From assembly GCA_023301725.1 (NCBI GenBank), contig JALZUD010000019.1, positions 1 through 64,000 of the forward strand: DNA of 64,000 nt, written 5' to 3'. Positions 1 to 10,095 of the stretch are shown in pieces. Origin of the DNA: Granulosicoccus sp. (GTDB lineage: Bacteria > Pseudomonadota > Gammaproteobacteria > Granulosicoccales > Granulosicoccaceae). The notes beneath the pieces were generated by a model that saw only the letters and a program-made list of their open reading frames with translations, ran no database searches and was not told where the DNA came from. Position numbers and translations under genes: made by a program. Within the stretch, counting starts at the first letter, position 1, and each line of letters begins with the position of its first letter.

Positions 1-22
1 CTTTCGCTTTCGCTTTCGCTTT
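1..22. repeat. Hexanucleotide tandem repeat CTTTCG
   Basis: Three and two-thirds copies of CTTTCG are visible at the very edge; more may lie outside. On the minus strand they encode the alternating Ser-Glu run of the edge lipoprotein. The unit is six bases, so copy-number changes would keep the reading frame and only change linker length. Confidence 0.7.
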
Positions 23-131
23 GACTATCGTCATCGTCGTCATCACTGCTGCATCCCGCCAATACAAGCGATGCAACGACAACGAGTGCTACCGTAATGG
101 ATTTGGACTTGGGATTAAAACGTTTTAGCAT
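1..131 (-). CDS. Lipoprotein, N-terminal part (cut by window edge)
   Basis: Partial gene starting at an ATG at 131 and running off the left edge; 43 codons are visible. It begins with a short positively charged stretch (MLKRFNPKSKS), a hydrophobic segment (ITVALVVVASLVLAG) and a cysteine in a lipobox LVLAGC, so it should be a lipoprotein exported by Sec and lipidated at that Cys. The mature end starts SSDDDDDD and then runs into an alternating Ser-Glu repeat encoded by tandem GAAAGC hexamers. An AAGAGAAAG stretch just upstream can serve as ribosome binding site. The rest of the protein, and so its function, lies outside the window. The acidic low-complexity linker is typical of a tether between a lipid anchor and a folded domain. 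Confidence 0.75.
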   Translation of the reverse strand, partial: MLKRFNPKSKSITVALVVVASLVLAGCSSDDDDDDSQSESESE

Positions 132-476
132 TTTACTTTCTCTTGGTTTTGTACAGGTTTAACGTCGTGTTTAGGGCTTCTCTATTCCTAGCATGTGAAA
201 CCATTTCAAGCTCACAACCCTTACTATCTACGAAAGTGTAGCAACTCAGATTCCATGTGTTAGTCGCAATAGATAACAAATTTCTAACGCGAGGTAACAT
301 CAGGATAATCGTCCAATCTAGCGCTTTCGCTTAACTGAGCTGCAAATCCGTGAAGACCCAAGGATAGCGTAGCTTCTTTCACTCTATGTCAATAACAGAG
401 GTGCCGTATGTATCCACAGCGCCCTATTTTGTTGCTCGATTGCAACGCTCGCTTACACCTAAAGGTACCAAAAAAC
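132..476. other. Intergenic region, 345 bp, no convincing gene
   Basis: This lies between the end of nudB and the start of the edge lipoprotein, both on the minus strand. No coding potential is convincing: the one open frame entering it is antisense to nudB. A short dyad TGAAA-CCA-TTTCA sits at 196-208, about 65-77 bases upstream of the lipoprotein ATG, and could be an operator. No clear sigma70 promoter or T-tailed terminator was recognised. Confidence 0.4.
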
Positions 477-944
477 CTAACCCTCGGCCGCCCAAAGCTC
501 TTTCAAAGCTGCTCTATTGCTGTGCGAGTGAACTTTGGCAATGGCATCTCTTATGGGTAACCAGCAATAATCAACGTGCTCTGCGGGGTCGAGAGTCACA
601 TCGCGTTGCGTGGGTATTCGCACACTGAATTCGTGTTCAAGGTTCTCCTTAACCCCCGGCGCATAGCGTTTACGCCATTCATTTTTTATCGGATAAGAAC
701 GCGATACACGATGATCAACCACCAACTCTTGGATGCCAGTCTCTTCAAACAATTCGCGTTGCGCCGCCGCTGCAGGTTTTTCTAGCACCTCTAAACTGCC
801 GGTAACCGATTGCCAGAAGCCTACAGGTGACTTACGGCAAATCAAAAGTACATCAAGCTCCATGGTGTAAACCAATACAAGAACAGACTCCGGCCGCTTA
901 AACAGCGACCGGACATCAGCACTTCGAGCAGGTGCTTCAGGCAT
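477..944 (-). CDS. nudB: Nudix hydrolase, dihydroneopterin triphosphate pyrophosphatase
   Basis: A 155-residue Nudix hydrolase. The Nudix box is complete: it starts at GSLEVLEK and ends with RELFEETGI, giving the G-x5-E-x7-REUxEExGU pattern that binds the catalytic metals. NudB removes pyrophosphate from dihydroneopterin triphosphate in folate synthesis. The assignment to NudB rests on the overall sequence (start with [11 protein letters not shown], the C-terminal Trp-rich WLPIRDAI region) and on position: it directly follows aspS with an 8-base overlap, the order known from E. coli. Overlap implies translational coupling with aspS. Unlike E. coli, no yebC or ruvC follows; a lipoprotein gene on the same strand comes next. 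Confidence 0.88.
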   Translation of the reverse strand: MPEAPARSADVRSLFKRPESVLVLVYTMELDVLLICRKSPVGFWQSVTGSLEVLEKPAAAAQRELFEETGIQELVVDHRVSRSYPIKNEWRKRYAPGVKENLEHEFSVRIPTQRDVTLDPAEHVDYCWLPIRDAIAKVHSHSNRAALKELWAAEG

Positions 945-2802
945 TTTTATCGGCTTCTGTGCCGGCTATCGTACTAGCATCAGAGCCGTCTGACGCACCC
1001 TGAGCATCAGCACTTGTTGCTGCTACCGCACGTGTGCGCGTTCGTATGTGCAAGTCTTTCATCTGTTGTTCGCTAACTGCACTAGGTGCGCTGGTTAACA
1101 AGCAACTGGCGCTTTGTGTTTTCGGGAATGCCATAACATCGCGAATACTCTCTGCACCTGTCATAAGCATCACCAGACGATCCAGCCCAAACGCAATGCC
1201 ACCATGCGGAGGCGCGCCGTATTTGAGTGCCTCAAGCAGGAAGCCAAACTTATCATTCGCTTCTTGCTCGTCAATACCCAATACATCCAGCGCTTTTTGC
1301 TGCATGTCGGTGTCATGAATACGGATAGAGCCACCGCCCACCTCACAACCGTTGAGCACCATATCGTAGGCCCGTGACAACACCCGGCCAGGATCTTCAT
1401 CAAGCTGTGCCTGCCAGGCTTCAATAGTCGGAGCACTGGGAGCCGTAAACGGGTGATGCAATGCAGTCCAGCGATTTTCGCGCTCGTCGTGTTCAAACAT
1501 GGGGAAATCAACCACCCACAATGGCCGCCACGCATCTTCAACCATATCCATGCGCTTACCCACTTCAACCCGCAAAGCACCCAGTGCCGCTTCAACCACC
1601 GTGGCTTTATCAGCACCAAAGAAGATCAGATCACCATCTTGCGCACCAGTTCTTTCAATAATACTTTGCAGCACTTCAGCCGGAAAGAACTTTACGATAG
1701 GTGATTGCAAGCCTTCAGGTCCTGCGGCTATATCGTTACACTTTATATAAGCAAGTCCTTTGGCACCGTATCGCCCTACAAACTCGGTGTACCCATCTAT
1801 TTCCTTGCGCGTCAATTTTGTGCCACCAGGTACGCGTAACGCGGCGACGCGGCCTTTCGGATTTTTTGCAGGTTCTGCGAATACCTTAAAATCGACACCC
1901 GCTACCAGATCAGACAATTCTGTCAGTACCAGTGGAATTCGAAGGTCTGGCTTGTCAGAGCCATAATTAAGCATGGCATCTGCGTAAGTCATGCGCGGGA
2001 AGCTGCCCAAGTCGATGTTCAGCACCTCTTTGAATAGCGTACTCATCATGTGCTCCATGGTGCTCATGATGGTTTCTTCGTCGATAAAAGACATCTCGAT
2101 ATCTAGCTGCGAAAATTCAGGCTGTCGATCAGCCCTTAAATCTTCATCGCGAAAACATCGCGCCACCTGATAATAGCGATCGATGCCGCCCATCATCAGT
2201 AACTGCTTGAACAACTGAGGCGACTGCGGCAAGGCGTAGAACTCACCGGGGTGATTGCGGCTTGGCACCAGGTAGTCACGTGCGCCTTCGGGGGTTGCGC
2301 GCGTAAGCATTGGCGTATCTACCTCGATAAAGCCATCGTCTTCCAAGGCGTGTCGCAATTTTCTAATAACCTTGGCACGCAGTCGTAGACGTTCTTGCAT
2401 TTCCGGGCGACGGATATCGATATATCGAAACTTGAGGCGATTCTCCTCACTGACGTTTTTGTCATCAAGTTGAAACGGCGGCGTGGCGGCCCGATTCAGA
2501 ATTTCTATCTCGTAGCCCAGCACCTCGATCTGACCTGTAGTCATATCAGGATTAACCGTGCCCTCCGGGCGATGGCGCACTTTGCCGGTGACGCGCAGCA
2601 CGAATTCGTTGCGTACCTCTTCGGCAAATGAGAATGTTTCCGCCCGATCGGGGTCGAAAACGATTTGCACCAGACCAGTGTGGTCGCGAAGATCGATGAA
2701 AATGACGCCACCGTGGTCGCGACGACGATGGACCCAGCCACAAAAAGTGACTTGTTCGTCCAGTTGTTCTAGGGTGATGACACCACAGGGGTGTGTACGC
2801 AT
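937..2802 (-). CDS. aspS: Aspartyl-tRNA synthetase
   Basis: Class II synthetase that charges tRNA-Asp (or tRNA-Asp/Asn) with aspartate in the cytoplasm. An N-terminal OB-fold anticodon-binding domain ([20 protein letters not shown]) is followed by the class II core with motif 2 ([14 protein letters not shown]), the bacterial GAD insertion, and motif 3 ([15 protein letters not shown]). I place the start at the ATG at 2802, giving MRTHPCG as in other bacterial AspRS and a TTGAGG ribosome site; an in-frame ATG 13 codons upstream (2841) lacks family similarity. The protein is 621 residues, about 30 longer than usual, because of a C-terminal tail rich in Ala, Ser, Asp and Thr. It overlaps nudB by 8 bases and is divergent from the kinase at 2899. 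Confidence 0.95.
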   Translation of the reverse strand: MRTHPCGVITLEQLDEQVTFCGWVHRRRDHGGVIFIDLRDHTGLVQIVFDPDRAETFSFAEEVRNEFVLRVTGKVRHRPEGTVNPDMTTGQIEVLGYEIEILNRAATPPFQLDDKNVSEENRLKFRYIDIRRPEMQERLRLRAKVIRKLRHALEDDGFIEVDTPMLTRATPEGARDYLVPSRNHPGEFYALPQSPQLFKQLLMMGGIDRYYQVARCFRDEDLRADRQPEFSQLDIEMSFIDEETIMSTMEHMMSTLFKEVLNIDLGSFPRMTYADAMLNYGSDKPDLRIPLVLTELSDLVAGVDFKVFAEPAKNPKGRVAALRVPGGTKLTRKEIDGYTEFVGRYGAKGLAYIKCNDIAAGPEGLQSPIVKFFPAEVLQSIIERTGAQDGDLIFFGADKATVVEAALGALRVEVGKRMDMVEDAWRPLWVVDFPMFEHDERENRWTALHHPFTAPSAPTIEAWQAQLDEDPGRVLSRAYDMVLNGCEVGGGSIRIHDTDMQQKALDVLGIDEQEANDKFGFLLEALKYGAPPHGGIAFGLDRLVMLMTGAESIRDVMAFPKTQSASCLLTSAPSAVSEQQMKDLHIRTRTRAVAATSADAQGASDGSDASTIAGTEADKNA

Positions 2803-2898
2803 GAAAACCTCAACGGGCAAAACATGTAATTGTAAATACATATCCGGCTCGCAACCAGCGATAATCCCTCCTTAACCCTTTAATTTTGGACTTAATTT

Positions 2899-3891
2899 AT
2901 GCCGAAGTATCACGTATATGGCGTCGGTAACGCACTTGTCGATCTGGAATACGAGATTCCAGAGCAGCTTTTGGCTGATTTGAACATCGATAAAGGTCTG
3001 ATGACACTCATAGAAGAGGAGCGTCACCACGAGCTACTAGACAAGCTTGCAGGCCTAACCTCTCGCCCTTGTGGCGGTGGATCTGCTGCCAACACGATTA
3101 CCGCCGTCGCTCAACTTGGCTCTAACGCGTTCTACTCGTGCAAGGTGGCCAATGACGATACCGGCGAGTATTACCTGAACGATCTCAAAGCCAGTGGCGT
3201 AACGACCAATCTAGCCAAAGGCGCACTGGACGAGGGCCACACGGGCAAGTGCATTGTGTTGGTAACGCCCGATGCCGAACGCAGCATGAACACGTTTCTG
3301 GGCATAACACGCCAATACAGCGTGGCCGAACTCGACGAAAGCGCCTTAAAAGATTCAGCCTTTGTGTATATCGAGGGTTACTTGGTGCCTGAGATCAATG
3401 CGCGAGCGGCAGCCGTGAAGGCACGAGAAATTGCCCAAGCAGCAGGCGTGAAAACCTCGTTAACCTTGTCAGATGCCAACATGGTCAATTTTTTCAAGGA
3501 TGGCCTCATGGAAATCATTGGTGACGGCCTCGACATGGTCTTCAGTAACGAGGAAGAAGCTCGTTTGATGTTCGGTGCCGACTCTATTGAGCAGGCAGTG
3601 TCGGGCATGAAGGGTATTGCAAAGCAATTCGCCATTACTCGTGGGGCTGAAGGTGCCGTGGTCTTTGATGGTGAAAACCTGACAGAGGTTGCCGCCGAGA
3701 AGGTAACTCCCATTGACTCCAATGGTGCGGGCGATATTTACGCCGGCGCTTTTATGCACGCTCTGACTAACGGCATGCCTTTCACCCAATGCGCAGAACT
3801 CAGCGGTGCTTGTGCCACCACCTTGGTGCAGCAAATGGGAGCAAGGTTAAGTAATGAGCAGATGAAAACTCTGGGACAACGTTTTTCCTAG
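2899..3891 (+). CDS. PfkB-family kinase, probable adenosine kinase
   Basis: A 330-residue ribokinase/PfkB-fold sugar kinase. The N-terminal beta strand and substrate region (YGVGNALVDLEYE), a GGGSAANT glycine motif and the PfkB signature 2 DSNGAGDIYAGAF are all present; Asp279 in that signature is the expected catalytic base. Proteins of this type in proteobacteria are usually annotated as adenosine kinase, converting adenosine to AMP for purine salvage. The sequence alone does not settle the nucleoside. The gene stands alone, divergent from aspS across a 96-bp gap, and is followed by rhomboid on the same strand after 85 bp. Confidence 0.85.
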   Translation: MPKYHVYGVGNALVDLEYEIPEQLLADLNIDKGLMTLIEEERHHELLDKLAGLTSRPCGGGSAANTITAVAQLGSNAFYSCKVANDDTGEYYLNDLKASGVTTNLAKGALDEGHTGKCIVLVTPDAERSMNTFLGITRQYSVAELDESALKDSAFVYIEGYLVPEINARAAAVKAREIAQAAGVKTSLTLSDANMVNFFKDGLMEIIGDGLDMVFSNEEEARLMFGADSIEQAVSGMKGIAKQFAITRGAEGAVVFDGENLTEVAAEKVTPIDSNGAGDIYAGAFMHALTNGMPFTQCAELSGACATTLVQQMGARLSNEQMKTLGQRFS

Positions 3892-3976
3892 CTCTATTTT
3901 AACCATAGAAGGTGACGCCAACTCAAACACCATCATTGTCGCGTAAGCGGCGATGATGACCAGAGAATAGTTAAGT

Positions 3977-4666
3977 ATGTTTTCAATGCCTTCAATTCCC
4001 AAAGAGTCTCCAGTCACTCTCACCCTGCTGGTTATCAATATTATTTTATTTGCTGGGCAATCGCTGCCCGACGGAATTATCCCCAATAGTATTTTCACAG
4101 GTAATTCTCTTACCAGCATGGGAGTGCTGTACGGCCCTGCCGTTCAGGATGGTCAGATCTGGAGAATACTAAGTTCAGGTTTTCTGCACGGTGGCATTGT
4201 GCACGTCGGATTCAATATGTATCTGCTGTTTATGCTTGGCCCCCAGATGGAGCAAGGATTTGGCAGTCTGCGCTTTTGTTTGATGTACTTTGGCTCATTA
4301 TTCGGTGGCGCCCTTGCTGTCCTGCTGTTCGATTTTTCCCAGCCTACCTTAGGTGCATCTGGCGCCGTTCTGGGCTTGGCAGGCGCTATGTTCGTCGCCC
4401 TTTGGGCCAGAGGCGTTAACCCCCGTCAATCACCCGTATTTGGTTTGGTCGTCCTCAATCTTGCATTACCGTTACTCGTGCCCGGCATCTCGTTCTGGGG
4501 ACATTTTGGCGGAGTTGCGGCTGGAGCTGCATTAGCCACCGTGCTGGTTTGGCTGCCAGAGAAAAACCGGGCATCTAAGTCTGCCAATAGCCTCTCTCAT
4601 GGCGTCGCCCTGACGGTTTTGTTGGCAGCTTTGTGTCTAGGTGTGCCGCAACTTATGGTTACGTAA
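3977..4666 (+). CDS. Rhomboid family intramembrane serine protease
   Basis: A 229-residue polytopic membrane protein with about six hydrophobic segments. The rhomboid signatures are intact: HVGFNMY in the second helix, the catalytic serine in GASGAVLG (Ser128) and the catalytic histidine in GHFGG (His176). Rhomboids cut single-pass membrane proteins within the bilayer. The architecture is the basic six-helix bacterial type, with no extra domain. No natural substrate can be named from the neighbours. The ATG at 3977 follows a region with little ribosome-site match, so the exact start is moderately certain. Confidence 0.92.
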   Translation: MFSMPSIPKESPVTLTLLVINIILFAGQSLPDGIIPNSIFTGNSLTSMGVLYGPAVQDGQIWRILSSGFLHGGIVHVGFNMYLLFMLGPQMEQGFGSLRFCLMYFGSLFGGALAVLLFDFSQPTLGASGAVLGLAGAMFVALWARGVNPRQSPVFGLVVLNLALPLLVPGISFWGHFGGVAAGAALATVLVWLPEKNRASKSANSLSHGVALTVLLAALCLGVPQLMVT

Positions 4667-4753
4667 TTTAGCTACCTACTCAGCTCAGCAACCTCGGCAC
4701 GCTGCGTGCAACAATAGTGATACCCTTCACAGAAACGCACAGGCTAAGCTTCG

Positions 4754-7700
4754 ATGACTGATCTACGCAGAGACGATGAGACGACCGTCTCACAACGGCG
4801 TGAGCTGATAACATCGGTCACCAAGGCGATGCCTAAGTTACTTAGCGCCTCGCAGCTCAGCCAGCTCGAAGACTTTGTACCGGCCTACTTCGAGAGCCTC
4901 TCGATGACCGAACTCGCCGATTCTTCTCATGAAGATCTGGCAGGCATGGCGTTGTCTCATTGGCAATTGGCTAAAACTCACGAAAGTAACGATCCTCTAA
5001 TTCGCGTGTTCAATCCCAGCTTTGATGTGCAAGGTTGGCACTCACTGCACACTGTGGTGCAGATCGTCACTACCGATCAACCTTGGCTGGTAAGTTCATT
5101 ACAGGCAACGCTATCCCGTGAAGGCCATGTTGTACATCGCCTCGTTCACCCGGTGCTCAATGTTCAACGTGACGCCAAAGGACAATGGCAGGCGCTGTCG
5201 GATGGTGGACAAAAGGAGTCGTTGATACATATTGAAGTTGATGCATTGGCAGAGCCAGAGCATGCCAAACTTATAGAATCGATTACGCGCATGTTCCGCA
5301 CTTTGAAGTTGGTGCTAAACGAGGCATCCACTTTTAGCGCTCGACTAGTCGACATGGCAGCGTCGATGGAGAATTCCGAATTATCCGACTTTGTAAAATG
5401 GCTAGATAATGATCAGTTCGCTTGCCTTGGTGCTGCCAACCTGCACGTAGCAGACGGATTCACACAGCTGCACAAAACCGCTGGCATACTGGCGACATCT
5501 CCTGAGAACCAGCCTTGGGACGTTGGCTGCCTATTGCCAGAAGGTCTCGATGTTACTCAAATGGACAAGCGGCTAACACTCGAGCCCTTAATGGTTTGCA
5601 AGGCTGCAAAAACGTCTCCGATCATTCGTGACGAACCTGCCGACCTGATCATGCACGCAGTCCGTGATCCGAAAGGCAATCTGATACAACTCAATTGCAT
5701 GCTAGGTATTTTTGTTGCCGGTTTGCAAAACGAAGCTGTCAACAATATCCCTTGGATGCGTGAGCGCCTAGAACGCACTATTCTGGCCTCAGGCACCAGA
5801 GCAGACTCGCATGACGGCAAGGCCATTTCTGCCACATTGCGAGGCCTGCCACGCGACATGCTCATGCAAACAAACAGCCGCGATCTGTTATCCATGGCTA
5901 CAGGCATTGTTGCGTTGCAGGAGCGCGCACAAGTACGCCTGTTCAATTCAAACGATGCACTTGGGCGCTACAACAACTGTCTTGTATACATCCCACGTGA
6001 GGCCTACAGCCGGAACCTTCGCTTAAAAATTGAAGAAATACTCGTGACTCACGCGCAAGGCGTTAGCGCCGCATTCGACATGCGATTTTCATCAGAATCA
6101 GCGCTTGCACGTTTGCATTTTGTTATACGCAAAGCGCCGCCCTACGACAGACGAATAGACTGGAATTCCATAGAACAACGCATAAAAGCGGCAGCAGTGA
6201 CATGGATTGATCGCTTGGAGTCTACGCTGCGCGAGCGGCACGACGAAATTAACGCTATGAAACTGCAAAGGCGTTACTGCAATGCCTTTTCATCATCGTA
6301 TAGAGAAGACTATTCGGCGCGCATGGCCGCTGCAGACATTGACTTTATCGAAACTCAATTACCGGAAGACACACCGGTCATGAGTTTCTTCCGACACACA
6401 CTAACAGACGATTCGAAAGTCAACTTCAAACTCTTTGCTAGAGATCAGCAAGTGTCTTTGTCAGATGTCATTCCGGTGATTGAAAACATGGGACTACATG
6501 TTGAGTCGGAACGTCCTTTCGAAATTCAGCGTCTTGACTCATCCAGCGTCTGGATGCACGAATTCACAGTGGCACGTACGGGCTCTGTCGTTGAAGATGT
6601 CACCGATGAGACTGCGCAGCGAATACAGGCAGCGTTTAGTTTTATCTGGCGTGGTGATGTAGAAAACGATGGATTCAACCGGCTGATGCTGGAAGCCTCT
6701 TTAAGCTGGCGGCAAGTTGTTATCATGCGTGCGCTTTGCAAGTACTTGCTGCAAATTAATGTACCGTTCTCTCAGGCCTACATGATTGATAGCCTAGTGG
6801 CCAATGCAAATATCACACGCTCTCTGGTGGCTCTGTTTGAACAGCGTTTCAAGCCTGCATCGAAGTCTGACAGCAAACCTACAAGCCAGACTGACTCACG
6901 CTCACTAACTGAGCAGATCGACAACGCGCTAGAAACAGTGGTCAGCCTTGATGAGGATCGAATCCTTCGCGGCTATAAGCATCTGATTCTATCGACTCTA
7001 CGCACCAATGCTTATCGAGAAAACGAAGACGGTGAACTGCGTGAATTCCTGTCTTTTAAATTTGACTCGGCAGCTGTGCCTGACTTGCCATTACCAAGGC
7101 CAAAATTTGAAATTTTTGTGTACTCTTCCAAGGTCGAAGGCATTCACTTACGCGGCGGCTCAGTTGCTCGTGGGGGATTAAGATGGTCCGACCGACGAGA
7201 AGACTATCGCACCGAAGTGCTTGGACTGATGAAAGCCCAGATGGTGAAAAACGCCGTTATCGTCCCTGTAGGATCCAAGGGCGGATTTTACGTCAAGCAA
7301 ACTTTGCCCGAAGAGCGCGAAGCTATGATGAAAATTGTCGTGGACTGCTATCGCACCTTTCTTAGCGGCTTGCTTGACATCACTGACAACCTGGATGGCA
7401 ACGATATTGTTGCACCCGAAAACGTGGTCCGCTACGATTCAGACGACCCGTATCTTGTTGTTGCAGCAGATAAAGGCACTGCCACCTTCTCTGATTACGC
7501 AAACGATGTAGCAAAAGCCTATGGTTTTTGGCTCGGTGATGCGTTTGCCTCGGGAGGCTCGGTAGGGTACGACCACAAGAAGATGGGAATCACCGCTCGT
7601 GGTGCCTGGGAATCAGTTAAACGTCACTTTCGCAACTTGGGCTTGGACACACAAACAGAAGAGTTCACAGTGGCTGGCATTGGCGATATGGCAGGTGACG

Positions 7701-9595
7701 TGTTTGGCAACGGCATGCTGTTATCAGAAAAAATCAATCTGGTTGCAGCGTTCAACCACATGCATATCTTTATTGATCCTAACCCTGATTGCGCAACATC
7801 TTTTGCCGAGCGCCAGCGGCTGTTTGCTTTGCCTCGTTCAAGCTGGACTGATTACAACGAATCTCTAATATCGAAGGGTGGCGGTATTTTTCCACGCAGC
7901 GCTAAACAGATAACGCTCTCCCCTGAGGCCCAACAAGTGTTGGGTACCGACCAGACAAGTCTGACACCCACCGCACTCATCTCCATAATTCTTAAAGCAC
8001 CAGTGGACCTTTTATGGAATGGAGGTATCGGTACGTACGTCAAGTCCAAGCAACAGACCAACGCAGATGCAGCGGATCGCGCCAACGACTACTTACGAGT
8101 CAATGGTGAAGATCTTCAAGCTCGCGTTGTTGGTGAAGGTGGCAATCTGGGCTTCACCCAGCTGGGCAGAATAGAATTCGCACGCAAATCCAATCAAAAT
8201 GAAGGTGGCCTGATCTACACCGATGCCATTGATAATTCGGCAGGGGTGGATTGCTCAGATCACGAGGTCAATATAAAAATCCTTGCTAACGCCATTGTTG
8301 CCAGTGAGGACATGACTATCAAGCAGCGGGATAAGTTGCTTGAATCAATGACTGATGATGTCTCCAGACTCGTGCTACTCGACAACTATCTGCAAACTCA
8401 GTGTGTTGATATGTGCGTGGTTGACGGAAGCTCAACACTGAACGAACAAGCGCGATTCATGCAATACCTTGAATCCATAGACCGTCTTGATCGAAACATA
8501 GAGTTTCTTCCCGATGGGGATGAAATAGCCGACCGACTGGTCAATGACCAATCACTGGCTCGACCAGAAATTGCCGTACTGGTGTCGTACAGCAAAATGG
8601 TGATGTTTGATGAACTTATGGACAGTGCTTTCCCTGACGACCCTGCCTTGGAAACTGTTTTGATAGACTATTTTCCGTCAGCTCTGCAAGACAACTATAA
8701 AGCGCAAATTCTGACTCATCGTTTGCGCCGTGAAATCATTGCAACTCTAGTGACCAATGAGGTTATCAACCGCCTGGGACCAACCTTTGTTTTTCGGATG
8801 CAACAAGAGCTCAATGCTCGCGCCAGTGATGTGGCATCAGCATTTGTGGTGGTCAAAGAGGTATTCCGACTGCAGGAAACCTGGACTGAAATAGAGTCAC
8901 TCGACAATCAGGTTGATGCCGCCGAACAATACCGCATGCAAATTCTGGTAAGGGGCTTAGTAGAGCGCTCCACGCACTGGCTTATTCGCAACCACCGAGC
9001 AAACACCAACATTGATGCCCAAATATTGCAGTTCAAGCAGGGTATTAATGAGCTGGTGTCGGCTATGCCTGATTGCCTGTCCACGGCCGAGAATGTCACG
9101 TTAGACCAGCGGGTTGAACATTTTATGAACGCTGGTGCATCAGAGAAAACAGCAAACATGATTGCCCGTGTTGTACCGCTGTCGTCGTCTTTAGATATTG
9201 TAGAAATTGCCAATTCAGCACAACATCCCGTCGCAGGTGTTGCCTCCGTGTACTTCACCCTGGGGCAATATCTGGAGCTGAGCTGGTTACGTGAACGCAT
9301 TGGTTCATTAGTGTCCACTTCGCATTGGCACAAACTGGCCACATCTGGCTTGCGCAGCGACCTTCACTATCAACAAAGACACTTATGTGCTGAGATTTGC
9401 ACCTCCACTGAAAAAGACACAGAGGCCGAACAACGTGTAGCGAGTTGGTCAACACACCATGCTCAGGCCACTGACAAATATCTTGATTTGCTTGCCGAGA
9501 TGAAAGCCAGTTCTTCTGTTGACTTTGCCATGCTATCGCTGGCTATCAATGAAGTTCATAAACTGCTGCGTTCGGACAGACCGTTGGCAGGCTAG
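4754..9595 (+). CDS. gdhB: NAD-specific glutamate dehydrogenase, giant (L-GDH180) type
   Basis: A 1613-residue protein matching the large bacterial NAD-GDH family (about 1600 residues, 180 kDa). It interconverts glutamate with 2-oxoglutarate plus ammonia, usually in the catabolic direction. The N-terminal half holds the family's regulatory ACT-like domains. The catalytic core is near residues 790-1190, with a substrate-binding stretch (GGLRWSDRREDYRTEVLGLM and KNAVIVPVGSKGGF) and the dinucleotide-binding region (VAGIGDMAGDVFGNGM). The C-terminal third is the helical domain typical of the family. It is monocistronic: a repeat element follows, then a small membrane protein. The frame is intact. 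Confidence 0.95.
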   Translation: MTDLRRDDETTVSQRRELITSVTKAMPKLLSASQLSQLEDFVPAYFESLSMTELADSSHEDLAGMALSHWQLAKTHESNDPLIRVFNPSFDVQGWHSLHTVVQIVTTDQPWLVSSLQATLSREGHVVHRLVHPVLNVQRDAKGQWQALSDGGQKESLIHIEVDALAEPEHAKLIESITRMFRTLKLVLNEASTFSARLVDMAASMENSELSDFVKWLDNDQFACLGAANLHVADGFTQLHKTAGILATSPENQPWDVGCLLPEGLDVTQMDKRLTLEPLMVCKAAKTSPIIRDEPADLIMHAVRDPKGNLIQLNCMLGIFVAGLQNEAVNNIPWMRERLERTILASGTRADSHDGKAISATLRGLPRDMLMQTNSRDLLSMATGIVALQERAQVRLFNSNDALGRYNNCLVYIPREAYSRNLRLKIEEILVTHAQGVSAAFDMRFSSESALARLHFVIRKAPPYDRRIDWNSIEQRIKAAAVTWIDRLESTLRERHDEINAMKLQRRYCNAFSSSYREDYSARMAAADIDFIETQLPEDTPVMSFFRHTLTDDSKVNFKLFARDQQVSLSDVIPVIENMGLHVESERPFEIQRLDSSSVWMHEFTVARTGSVVEDVTDETAQRIQAAFSFIWRGDVENDGFNRLMLEASLSWRQVVIMRALCKYLLQINVPFSQAYMIDSLVANANITRSLVALFEQRFKPASKSDSKPTSQTDSRSLTEQIDNALETVVSLDEDRILRGYKHLILSTLRTNAYRENEDGELREFLSFKFDSAAVPDLPLPRPKFEIFVYSSKVEGIHLRGGSVARGGLRWSDRREDYRTEVLGLMKAQMVKNAVIVPVGSKGGFYVKQTLPEEREAMMKIVVDCYRTFLSGLLDITDNLDGNDIVAPENVVRYDSDDPYLVVAADKGTATFSDYANDVAKAYGFWLGDAFASGGSVGYDHKKMGITARGAWESVKRHFRNLGLDTQTEEFTVAGIGDMAGDVFGNGMLLSEKINLVAAFNHMHIFIDPNPDCATSFAERQRLFALPRSSWTDYNESLISKGGGIFPRSAKQITLSPEAQQVLGTDQTSLTPTALISIILKAPVDLLWNGGIGTYVKSKQQTNADAADRANDYLRVNGEDLQARVVGEGGNLGFTQLGRIEFARKSNQNEGGLIYTDAIDNSAGVDCSDHEVNIKILANAIVASEDMTIKQRDKLLESMTDDVSRLVLLDNYLQTQCVDMCVVDGSSTLNEQARFMQYLESIDRLDRNIEFLPDGDEIADRLVNDQSLARPEIAVLVSYSKMVMFDELMDSAFPDDPALETVLIDYFPSALQDNYKAQILTHRLRREIIATLVTNEVINRLGPTFVFRMQQELNARASDVASAFVVVKEVFRLQETWTEIESLDNQVDAAEQYRMQILVRGLVERSTHWLIRNHRANTNIDAQILQFKQGINELVSAMPDCLSTAENVTLDQRVEHFMNAGASEKTANMIARVVPLSSSLDIVEIANSAQHPVAGVASVYFTLGQYLELSWLRERIGSLVSTSHWHKLATSGLRSDLHYQQRHLCAEICTSTEKDTEAEQRVASWSTHHAQATDKYLDLLAEMKASSSVDFAMLSLAINEVHKLLRSDRPLAG

Positions 9596-9613
9596 TACAC
9601 TACAACACAGATT

Positions 9614-9698
9614 GTCATTCCCGCTCAGACCGTCATTTCTGCGCAGGCGGAAATCCAGGCTTTGTACAGGCATGGATCCCCTCCTTCGTGGAGATGAC
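9614..9698. repeat. Dispersed palindromic repeat (GTCATTCCCGC type), copy 1
   Basis: A REP/MITE-like element bounded by GTCATTCC at the left and GGAGATGAC at the right. It contains a hairpin ATTTCTGC-GCAG-GCGGAAAT and a second short one CTCC-TTCGT-GGAG. The same boundary words and hairpin style recur at 48203-48330. Such GTCATTCCCGC...GCGGGAATCC repeats are scattered in intergenic DNA of many proteobacteria. Here it sits between gdhB and a small membrane gene and may act as an mRNA end. Confidence 0.7.
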
Positions 9699-9752
9699 GA
9701 GCTAATGCCCGTGTTACACATAGAATCTAAACACTAAAAAGGAGCCACCTAA

Positions 9753-10031
9753 GTGCCCATTGCCAATGTTGTTCTTGTCCTGCTAATCGGACTCGTACTG
9801 GGCGTCATAGCATCGGTTGCTCTGAAAAGCCGAGGTTTGACGTTTTTTGTGAATATCGCGCACGGTATGCTCGGCGGCATTCTGGCTGCGATGGCTCCTG
9901 TTTTGTTCTCCAACGCGCTGGCAATCGGTATTTCTGCCCCAAATTATCTGTTAAGGGCGTTGATGGGCGCGTTTGTTATGGTGTTGGTGGCCTCCCTATT
10001 CAGGCCTGCCAAACCGCGCAGCCTTAGCTGA
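9753..10031 (+). CDS. Small membrane protein, hypothetical
   Basis: A 92-residue protein with three predicted membrane segments (residues about 4-22, 30-52 and 62-86) and a short basic C-terminus. The GTG start at 9753 is chosen because AAAGGAG lies eight bases upstream. Small glycine-rich membrane proteins like this resemble the GlsB/YeaQ/YmgE envelope-stress family, but the similarity is weak and I would not assign it. It stands alone between a repeat element and the paaG-like gene. Confidence 0.7.
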   Translation: MPIANVVLVLLIGLVLGVIASVALKSRGLTFFVNIAHGMLGGILAAMAPVLFSNALAIGISAPNYLLRALMGAFVMVLVASLFRPAKPRSLS

Positions 10032-10095
10032 CACTTAAGCGGCCCCTCTCCAGCGGCTCTTCCCCGCATCCTCTATCGACGGCAAAAGAATTCCT

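Noticed and set aside
386..628. 80-residue plus-strand open frame at the left end
   Set aside because: Largely antisense to nudB and rich in unlikely residue runs.
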